Assembly: GCA_018060905.1 (NCBI GenBank)
Contig: JAGOVD010000009.1
Location: forward strand, 1 to 18,018
Source: Minisyncoccota bacterium
GTDB lineage: Bacteria; Patescibacteriota; Minisyncoccia; Phycocordibacterales; UBA9973
Direction of reading: 5' to 3'
Length of the DNA: 18,018 nucleotides
Notes under the pieces: generated by a model
The model's input: only the letters and a program-made list of their open reading frames with translations
What the model was told of the DNA's origin: nothing
The model's database searches: none
Shown: in pieces, positions 8,266 through 13,611 of the stretch
How positions within the stretch are numbered: the stretch's first letter is position 1
How the letters are laid out: each line of letters opens with the position of its first letter
Program-made: the position numbers and the translations under genes

Positions 8266-8281
8266 TTTTGCAGAGGCAAAA
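8266..8281 (-). terminator. Weak stem-loop between tRNA-Ser and the next promoter
   Basis: A 6-bp perfect inverted repeat (TTTTGC / GCAAAA) around a four-base loop, followed on the minus strand by GCCATTTT. It sits after tRNA-Ser and just before the next promoter, so it could end the tRNA transcript, but the T-run is short. Confidence 0.25.
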
Positions 8282-8315
8282 CATGGTCGCCTGACGGCTC
8301 CCTGTTTATGCACTG

Positions 8316-8347
8316 GCAAATTATAGTCGCTTCGCTCCTTAATTTGC
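8316..8347 (-). repeat. 8-bp inverted repeat abutting the tRNA 3' end
   Basis: GCAAATTA and TAATTTGC form a perfect 8-bp inverted repeat with a 16-base spacer. On the minus strand the first arm starts at the tRNA discriminator base, so the folded trailer would include that base. It could serve 3' processing or termination; there is no T-run after it. Confidence 0.4.
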
Positions 8348-8433
8348 AGAGGGTACGAGATTCGAACTCGTGAGAGGATTGCTCCCCTACCATCTTTCCA
8401 AGATGGCGCACTAGACCACTATGCGAACCCTCT
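8347..8433 (-). tRNA. tRNA-Ser (anticodon GGA)
   Basis: The minus strand folds as a class II tRNA of 87 nt: acceptor AGAGGGT/ACCCTCT with G discriminator, D arm with CGCA/TGCG, anticodon stem CCATC/GATGG around TTGGAAA (anticodon GGA, reads UCC and UCU), a long variable arm with GGGGAG...CTCTC typical of serine tRNAs, and T arm ACGAG-TTCGAAT-CTCGT. The CCA end is not encoded; CAA follows the discriminator, so CCA must be added enzymatically. It lies 45 bp after htpX with its own promoter. Confidence 0.95.
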
Positions 8434-8443
8434 AATGTTCCGT

Positions 8444-8471
8444 ATTCTACTGTTCTCTATCGTTTGTGCAA
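8444..8471 (-). promoter_or_regulatory. Promoter of tRNA-Ser
   Basis: On the minus strand TTGCAC (8466-8471), a 16-bp spacer and TAGAAT (8444-8449) lie about ten bases upstream of the mature tRNA 5' end, in the short gap after the htpX stop codon. Confidence 0.5.
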
Positions 8472-8478
8472 ATAAACA

Positions 8479-9378
8479 TTATACCGACATATCCCGCAAT
8501 ATCTGTATACGCTTTGCTGCGGGCGGATGCGTCATAAATAGATGTTTGAGTCCGCTCGCTGCTTTTGCACCAAAGGGATTTGAGATGTACATATGTGCGG
8601 TTGCGTTCGATGCAGTCTTCATCGGAGCACCATAGGAACTGATCTTTTCAAGCGCGGATGCGAGACCTTCAGGGTAGCGAGTCAGGAGTGCCCCGCTTGC
8701 GTCAGCGAGATACTCACGCCTGCGTGAGATGGCAAGTTGGATGAGGGTAGCGATGATAGGAGAAAGGATGATGAAGATGATACCTACAATAGCGAGTACG
8801 TTGCTCCCTCGGTTGTCATTGTCACGACCACCTCCCCCGCCCCACAAGAGACTGCGTGTAAACATATCTGCAACAATAGCGATAAATCCAACAAGGATGG
8901 CGACCATACTCTGAAGCAAGATGTCGCGGTTGCCGATGTGTGCGAGTTCATGTGCGAGCACTCCTTCAAGTTCTGTACGCGTGAGACTCTGGAGTAGTCC
9001 CTGAGTCACCGCAATACTTGCATGCTTTGCATTACGACCTGTCGCAAATGCATTTGGTGCAGCATCGGGAATGATGTAGACCTTGGGTTTCGGCAGCCCC
9101 GCAGTGATGGCGAGATTCTCGACGATTTGGTGAAGTTCTACGTATTGAGTGGTGCTTGCGGGCACCGCTTTTGCCATAGCGATTGCGATCTTGTCAGAAT
9201 TCCAATACGAGACGATGTTCATACCAACCGCAAAGATGATGGCAAAGGTGAGAATGCTCGGGTTCCCATAATATACCGAAAAGAAATATCCGATACCAAC
9301 CACGATTGCCAAAAACACTCCCACGAGGAGCCACGTCTTGGTGATATTTGATGATTGGTGTGTGTAGAGTGTTGCCAT
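8479..9378 (-). CDS. htpX: HtpX-type membrane zinc metalloprotease (M48)
   Basis: An integral membrane protease of 299 residues, normal for the family, that degrades misfolded membrane proteins. Seen: two N-terminal hydrophobic segments (15-35 and 41-58), conserved PKVYIIPDAAPNAFATGR (98-115), zinc-binding and catalytic HELAH (143-147), Asn150 and Asp152 in GNRDILLQS, two further membrane segments (about 155-173 and 194-216), and the third zinc ligand Glu222 in RRREYLADASGA. A Gly/Asp/Asn-rich loop (179-192) separates the last two membrane segments. It is last in a cluster with lemA and a DUF2207 protein, starting 19 bp after the preceding stop codon. No Shine-Dalgarno sequence or clear promoter of its own is visible, so read-through from upstream is likely. 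Confidence 0.95.
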   Translation of the reverse strand: MATLYTHQSSNITKTWLLVGVFLAIVVGIGYFFSVYYGNPSILTFAIIFAVGMNIVSYWNSDKIAIAMAKAVPASTTQYVELHQIVENLAITAGLPKPKVYIIPDAAPNAFATGRNAKHASIAVTQGLLQSLTRTELEGVLAHELAHIGNRDILLQSMVAILVGFIAIVADMFTRSLLWGGGGGRDNDNRGSNVLAIVGIIFIILSPIIATLIQLAISRRREYLADASGALLTRYPEGLASALEKISSYGAPMKTASNATAHMYISNPFGAKAASGLKHLFMTHPPAAKRIQILRDMSV

Positions 9379-9397
9379 GATATATGGTAGATGCTAA

Positions 9398-9736
9398 CTA
9401 GTCAGGACAATGTTGATTCAAATATTTACATTGGTAATATTCAGGTGCATGTCCAAATAGTGGAGGAATTTTCAAAAACTGCTGACGATCTCTGATCCAC
9501 CACCCTGCATAGCCTGCGAGCAGCATGAGAATAATAACCCAAATAATGCGGACTTTTTTGTGTACTTTTGGTGACTTCTGGGTAGGTGTTGCGACACCAT
9601 CAACCGCTTTGAATGCTTCATCGACATCCGTTGCTTTCCATCCGCCTTGCAAGAACAGTTCTTTTTGCAAATCTCCGCGAGATTTCCCTTTTTGAAGTTC
9701 TGCTCGAACGTATGTAACTAATTGCGGATTGACCAT
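9398..9736 (-). CDS. Small single-pass membrane protein with N-terminal helical domain
   Basis: A 112-residue protein without a named family that I can assign. The first 45 residues (QLVTYVRAELQKGKSRGDLQ, then GGWKATDVDEAF) look like a short three-helix, UBA-like domain that recurs at the N-terminus of small CPR membrane proteins (recollection, not checked). A Lys-rich linker, one membrane segment (about 62-81, RIIWVIILMLLAGYAGWWI) and a short tail with two cysteines (CKYLNQHC) follow. It lies between the DUF2207 gene (20-bp gap) and htpX (19-bp gap). A TATACT box seven bases before its ATG could give it and htpX an internal near-leaderless promoter. A link to membrane protein quality control is suggested only by position. 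Confidence 0.8.
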   Translation of the reverse strand: MVNPQLVTYVRAELQKGKSRGDLQKELFLQGGWKATDVDEAFKAVDGVATPTQKSPKVHKKVRIIWVIILMLLAGYAGWWIRDRQQFLKIPPLFGHAPEYYQCKYLNQHCPD

Positions 9737-9743
9737 ATACGGC

Positions 9744-9749
9744 AGTATA
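9744..9749 (-). promoter_or_regulatory. Internal -10 box before the small membrane protein gene
   Basis: TATACT ends seven bases before the ATG at 9736, in the 20-bp gap after the DUF2207 gene. No clear -35 or TGn is present. Its spacing matches the other near-leaderless starts. Confidence 0.35.
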
Positions 9750-9756
9750 TACTATT

Positions 9757-11574
9757 TTACCAGCTCCCACCGCCTCCACCTCCTCCGCCCCCACCCGATG
9801 ACCCTCCACCTCCAGAACCTCCGGCACTACCCATAGAACTATGAAATGATGCGTAAAAACTCTTCGAGAGTGATGACGTAAACGCTGCCGCAGTAAACGC
9901 CTGACCACCTCCGTGATACCACGCTGGGGGAGTCATAGCGATTGATTCAAATGCCTTACCCCACTTCTTTTCTTGTCCAAAGATTATGGCGTACGGTAAT
10001 AGGCGCTCAAAGAGTGCGGGGTTTTTCTCTGGTGCGTTGTGAAAATCAATACGATCCTTTTCTGCAACTTCAATGTATTCTTTCAGACCCAGCAGTGACT
10101 CTTTTGCCTGCGCTCCCTTTGCCGTTTTTGCTGGCATAAGGTGTTTGAACAAAGAAATTACCCCAATTGATACCAGGATCGAAAAGACAAATAAAACAAT
10201 AGTTATATCTTCTGCATCTCGAAAAATAGTACCCCCGACACGATCAAGAATATTGCCCATGCTGAGCACCATGTATATACCGTACAGTACTATGAGTATA
10301 ATAAAATTCTTTTTAGTAAATATATTTTTTGGGATGAAGTCTTTTGTATAGTAACCCTTATCAACCACGTACTGTCGGATGTGATTATGCACAATACCGA
10401 TATGGCCTATGAAATCTGGTTTTTGCGAAATCAGTACTTCGGTGCCGACGATTAATGGACCAGTGGTTGGGTCTGCTCCATATGCTATCGCCTTTTTAAA
10501 GTTGGCGTAAGAAACTGAATGTTTAAAGGGAAAGTCTTTACTCTGAGTAAAGAGTGTTTCAAGTATTAGCGTATCTGCTGTTGATAAATCTGGCGCTGGG
10601 AGCTTTTCAAGACGGAGAGTGTAATCAATTTCTGTAGTTAAAAATGATTTACCTTCGGTCCGAGTGATTGATATATATCCCTTTGTTGCCAGATAGAGTA
10701 CTTCAGCAACGAGATCACGCACCTTAATCGTCTGATTGATAATCATGGCTGTCTCAAGCGGAGTGAGATTGTCGATCACTTCGTACTGAGCGATTACAAC
10801 ACCACTTCCTTTTGCATCACGTCCTTTGCGGTACCACTTCTGAAGCATGTATACAAAGACTATGAGTGGAAGTGTGATCGGCCAAAACTTTGTAAAAAAT
10901 GCGCGGACTTTGTCTGCTGGTGTAAGCACTGGTTCGTGGACAAATCCCCTTGGAAATCCTACGGCGATCGTTAACCCTTCGCCTACCTCAAGAGGTCGAC
11001 TACTCGAAAACACTGTCGCAGCTGCACACCCCTCGGTTGAACCCTTGGGTCCTTGGTAGCATGCCTGCCGGATCGTGCCTGCACCCTCAGGGAGCACCAC
11101 AGTCGCACTCGCCTCTTGTATTACCATCGGCCATGCGCTCCCTGTAACGTTCCAATAAATCTCATCTACCTCTTCCAGGTGCGCAACCGCATTGGTTGCC
11201 GTGTAGGCAATAATGTATGTTTTCTCTCCCTCAAATGTAATGTCGGGGTCACCTATTTTTAGACGTATATCTTTATTGTTCTTCTGTCTCTCCCACATAT
11301 GTGGATTTCCAGAAAGGTCGGTTACTGAGATATCAGCGATACTCATCAGTTTACCCTCAGATGAACGAGGAGTAATGTCACGAAAAATACCGTGCTTTGA
11401 GAGACCTTCGGAATCATAGACAATCGTTTCGGTCACCGACACACTTGCATCGGTATTGACGACAATCTGTGCATCAAAGCTTTTGATGACTTCAGCAGAA
11501 ACTTGTGACGATAATGCAAAAAACAACCCTAAAGATATCGTAAAAATCTTGAGAGTTGTTTTTATATTTTGCAT
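9757..11574 (-). CDS. DUF2207-family exported membrane protein with glycine-rich tail
   Basis: A 605-residue protein resembling DUF2207 predicted membrane proteins. Order: signal peptide (1-27, ending SSQVSA), an extracytoplasmic beta domain (about 28-215) opening with SFDAQIVVNTDASVSVTETI and HGIFRDITP, a membrane segment (about 233-247), a cytoplasmic part with LTPLETAMIINQTIKVRDLV and YLATKGYISITR that looks like a winged-helix fold, two more membrane segments (about 423-443 and 455-475), then GLKEYIEVAEKDRIDFHNAP and LPYAIIFGQEKKWGKAFE. It ends in a run of Gly and Ser followed by a terminal Trp, as many DUF2207 proteins do. It starts four bases after the lemA stop codon, implying translational coupling. 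LemA and DUF2207 genes are frequent neighbours; the molecular role is unknown. Confidence 0.88.
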   Translation of the reverse strand: MQNIKTTLKIFTISLGLFFALSSQVSAEVIKSFDAQIVVNTDASVSVTETIVYDSEGLSKHGIFRDITPRSSEGKLMSIADISVTDLSGNPHMWERQKNNKDIRLKIGDPDITFEGEKTYIIAYTATNAVAHLEEVDEIYWNVTGSAWPMVIQEASATVVLPEGAGTIRQACYQGPKGSTEGCAAATVFSSSRPLEVGEGLTIAVGFPRGFVHEPVLTPADKVRAFFTKFWPITLPLIVFVYMLQKWYRKGRDAKGSGVVIAQYEVIDNLTPLETAMIINQTIKVRDLVAEVLYLATKGYISITRTEGKSFLTTEIDYTLRLEKLPAPDLSTADTLILETLFTQSKDFPFKHSVSYANFKKAIAYGADPTTGPLIVGTEVLISQKPDFIGHIGIVHNHIRQYVVDKGYYTKDFIPKNIFTKKNFIILIVLYGIYMVLSMGNILDRVGGTIFRDAEDITIVLFVFSILVSIGVISLFKHLMPAKTAKGAQAKESLLGLKEYIEVAEKDRIDFHNAPEKNPALFERLLPYAIIFGQEKKWGKAFESIAMTPPAWYHGGGQAFTAAAFTSSLSKSFYASFHSSMGSAGGSGGGGSSGGGGGGGGGGSW

Positions 11575-11578
11575 GAAT

Positions 11579-12127
11579 CTAAAACTTCACTTCCACGGGT
11601 TGGCTTTCAGCGCCGTTGTCGTCGATATCAAAGAAGTCGCTCTTTTTGAATCCGAATATTCCGGCAATCATGTTTGATGGGAAGACTTCAAGCTTCGTGT
11701 TGTAGTCGCGAACATTGCCGTTGTAGAAACGACGAGCTGCCTGGATCTTGTTTTCAGTATCAGAGAGTTCGCGCTGGAGTTCGAGGAAGTTGGTATTCGC
11801 CTTGAGATCTGGATATGCTTCAGATACTGCAAAGAGTGACTTGAGTGCACCGGTGAGCATATTCTCAGCCTGTGCATGTGCGGCAGGAGTCCCTGCATTC
11901 ATTGCCATTGTGCGAGCCTCAGTCACCTTTTCGAGCGTGCCAGACTCATGCGTGGCATAGCCTTTGACGGTGTTGACCAGGTTTGGAATGAGATCATAAC
12001 GGCGCTTGAGCTGTACTTCAATATCGGCCCATGCTTCCTGAACACGGTTTTTCATCGTAACAAAACCGTTGTACGCAAATACGAGCCAAAGAACAATAAT
12101 TCCTGCAATAATTAATATAATAGTCAT
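11579..12127 (-). CDS. lemA: LemA family protein
   Basis: A 182-residue protein, standard length for LemA. One N-terminal membrane segment (3-19, IILIIAGIIVLWLVFAY) precedes the diagnostic YNGFVTMKNRVQEAWADIEV, VQLKRRYDLIPNLVNTVKGY and AYPDLKANTNFLELQREL stretches, then the conserved ARRFYNGNVRDYNTKLEVFP and an acidic end. LemA folds as a helical bundle anchored in the membrane; its biochemical role is not settled, but it commonly sits beside htpX and DUF2207 genes, as here. First gene of the cluster; its promoter (12134-12161) predicts a leaderless message, with six bases between the -10 hexamer and the ATG. Confidence 0.95.
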   Translation of the reverse strand: MTIILIIAGIIVLWLVFAYNGFVTMKNRVQEAWADIEVQLKRRYDLIPNLVNTVKGYATHESGTLEKVTEARTMAMNAGTPAAHAQAENMLTGALKSLFAVSEAYPDLKANTNFLELQRELSDTENKIQAARRFYNGNVRDYNTKLEVFPSNMIAGIFGFKKSDFFDIDDNGAESQPVEVKF

Positions 12128-12133
12128 ACGTAC

Positions 12134-12161
12134 AGTATACCCTATTGTGATATGTTGACAA
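12134..12161 (-). promoter_or_regulatory. lemA promoter, leaderless
   Basis: On the minus strand TTGTCA (12156-12161), a 16-bp spacer and TATACT (12134-12139), then six bases to the ATG at 12127, so the transcript should begin at the start codon. Its -35 overlaps, on the opposite strand, the -35 of the divergent promoter for the small plus-strand gene. Confidence 0.7.
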
Positions 12162-12182
12162 TAGCTATAAATACGGTAATAT
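12155..12182 (+). promoter_or_regulatory. Divergent promoter of the small plus-strand gene
   Basis: TTGACA (12155-12160), a 16-bp spacer and TAATAT (12177-12182). Transcription would begin near 12189, ten bases before the ATG at 12199 and after the upstream in-frame ATG at 12181, which overlaps the -10 box. Five of six -35 bases are shared with the lemA -35 on the other strand. Confidence 0.55.
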
Positions 12183-12198
12183 GTGTAAAAACTACCGT

Positions 12199-12405
12199 AT
12201 GCAAAAAATAATAATTTTGGGAATAGTGATAGTATTGTTTTTTGAAATTGCTATTGCTGTTATTCAATCAACGCGCAAGTACACACAAGGAGTACTCGAT
12301 GGTACACACCAGTATTCACTTGAAAATTTTTTGGATCAGACTCATATAAAGAAAATTCTCATTATTATGGCAATGGCGGCCATGCTTCTGAAGCCTCCCC
12401 TATAA
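12199..12405 (+). CDS. Small membrane protein of unknown function
   Basis: The only supported plus-strand gene. From the ATG at 12199 it encodes 68 residues: an N-terminal membrane segment (MQKIIILGIVIVLFFEIAIA), a polar middle (STRKYTQGVLDGTHQYSLEN), a second hydrophobic segment (KKILIIMAMAAMLL) and a KPPL end. An in-frame ATG at 12181 would add six residues, but it lies inside the predicted -10 box. The gene is framed by a good promoter and by a perfect rho-independent terminator starting eight bases after the stop codon, and overlaps no other gene. I recognise no family; small size, divergence from lemA and membrane character are all that can be said. Confidence 0.7.
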   Translation: MQKIIILGIVIVLFFEIAIAVIQSTRKYTQGVLDGTHQYSLENFLDQTHIKKILIIMAMAAMLLKPPL

Positions 12406-12412
12406 CGTACTC

Positions 12413-12440
12413 TCCCCGCTTACTAAGCGGGGATTTTTAT
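12413..12440 (+). terminator. Rho-independent terminator of the small plus-strand gene
   Basis: A perfect 9-bp stem (TCCCCGCTT / AAGCGGGGA) with a three-base loop followed by TTTTT on the plus strand. The T-run overlaps the TAA stop codon (12437-12439) of the convergent CAP gene. On the minus strand no T-run follows the stem. Confidence 0.9.
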
Positions 12441-13519
12441 TGCCTAAGCACGATCTCGTTGATTGGCTGTGGTACTTCAGCAAACACGCCGATTCTCCCC
12501 ACAAAAAGAAGTGACACAAGGAACACACTCAGGAAGAGTCCGTATGTCATGTGTTTGTAGTGGTGTTTTTCATACTCACGCGTCATCAGTCCTGCCATTG
12601 CGAGAATCAACGCAACGATGATACCTTGTATGATAATCGCTATATACACATCAGCATTCAAAATGATGCGCTCATACCATGGGATGTTCGGTACTTCTGT
12701 TGGGGTAACCACTTGTGCTTCCAAACGCTCATCGGTATTTTTGACCACAACAAATGACTCGCTCTCTTCAATTGTCGCGACAGAGAGTGTCGGTAGCTCT
12801 GGTTGTTGTACCTGCTGTACTGATTCACCGGCAACTTGTGGAGTAATTGGATCCGGTGGCACTGTAGCGATTGGTTGTGATAGATCTGTTCTCGTTGGTG
12901 TCGCCGCTATTTCTGATGGTGTACCTAGTGCTATAGTCTTTTTCGTGACTGCCGGCATTCCAAAGAGTTGCACAACGTATGTGGTTGGTTTGTCATTATA
13001 TCTGCCCGGCGCAGTTGCAATACCGATTTCGGTAAAGTTGGGGCTCAAAATATTTGCACGATGGGTAGGAGAGTTGAGCCACGCCTTTTCGACATCTGCT
13101 GATTCATCAAAGTTTATCGCGAGATTCTCCCCTGCGTACAAAAACGTATAGTTAGTCTGCGCAAACCAGTGCCACGGAGTAACTCCTTGAGGGCTTGTGT
13201 GTGCAAAGTAACCATTTGTGACCATGTCCTGCGCCTTCAGACGTGCAGCTGCTTCAAGTGTTGGATTTATCGAAAGTGGTTGCAGTCCATGCGCAACCCG
13301 ATCTTTGTTCGTCAGTGAGACAATCGCAGTCGGATATACCTCGGCGGCAATATTGAGATATCCTGTCGTATGCAATATCTGTGAAAAGACAAAGAGTCCT
13401 ACCCCAACACCCAAGATCGCTCCTATTGCACGCCCTCTCAAGAGGTGTGGGATAAAACCGTTGTGCTCAGTAGGAACAAAGTGGTTGACGATATGTCGAG
13501 CAAGACGCTTGTGATACAT
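12437..13519 (-). CDS. Membrane-anchored CAP/SCP-domain protein
   Basis: A 360-residue CAP-superfamily protein (CAP/SCP/PR1 fold, extracytoplasmic; bacterial roles mostly unknown). Order: a cytoplasmic start with VPTEHNGFIPHLLRG, a membrane segment (about 31-48, GAILGVGVGLFVFSQIL), the CAP domain (about 60-200) with SLTNKDRVAHGLQPL, His in YFAHTSPQG, Glu in YAGENLAINF and His in SPTHRANILSPNFTEIGIA, all three conserved CAP pocket residues present, then a Pro/Thr-rich linker and two C-terminal membrane segments. The reading frame is open further upstream to 13738, but that extension crosses the terminator and the end of the preceding gene; the ATG at 13519 fits the usual N-terminus and has a promoter ending seven bases before it. 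Confidence 0.9.
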   Translation of the reverse strand: MYHKRLARHIVNHFVPTEHNGFIPHLLRGRAIGAILGVGVGLFVFSQILHTTGYLNIAAEVYPTAIVSLTNKDRVAHGLQPLSINPTLEAAARLKAQDMVTNGYFAHTSPQGVTPWHWFAQTNYTFLYAGENLAINFDESADVEKAWLNSPTHRANILSPNFTEIGIATAPGRYNDKPTTYVVQLFGMPAVTKKTIALGTPSEIAATPTRTDLSQPIATVPPDPITPQVAGESVQQVQQPELPTLSVATIEESESFVVVKNTDERLEAQVVTPTEVPNIPWYERIILNADVYIAIIIQGIIVALILAMAGLMTREYEKHHYKHMTYGLFLSVFLVSLLFVGRIGVFAEVPQPINEIVLRQ

Positions 13520-13526
13520 AGCTATA

Positions 13527-13554
13527 ATTTTACTACAGTACTGGTAATTGTAAA
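13527..13554 (-). promoter_or_regulatory. Promoter of the CAP gene, near-leaderless
   Basis: On the minus strand TTTACA (13549-13554), a 16-bp spacer and TAAAAT (13527-13532), then seven bases to the ATG at 13519, predicting a leader of about one base. No ribosome binding site is present. Confidence 0.6.
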
Positions 13555-13570
13555 GGAGCACCTTTCTAGA

Positions 13571-13604
13571 CGTAAAAACACCCCTTTTACGGGGTGTTTT
13601 TACG
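13571..13604 (-). terminator. Terminator after the modular surface protein gene
   Basis: A perfect 14-bp stem (CGTAAAAACACCCC / GGGGTGTTTTTACG) with a six-base loop, starting seven bases after the stop codon at 13612. A-rich and T-rich arms flank a GC core, so it can work in both directions, but only the minus-strand gene reads into it. Confidence 0.9.
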
Positions 13605-13611
13605 GTATAGA

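Noticed and set aside
8267..8352. Ten-base duplication TTTGCAGAGG at 8267 and at the tRNA-Ser 3' end (8343), as att sites of an integrated element
   Set aside because: Too short, only 76 bp apart, and no integrase or cargo between the copies.
12181..12198. ATG at 12181 as start of the small plus-strand gene
   Set aside because: It overlaps the predicted -10 box, so it would not be in the transcript; the ATG at 12199 is preferred.
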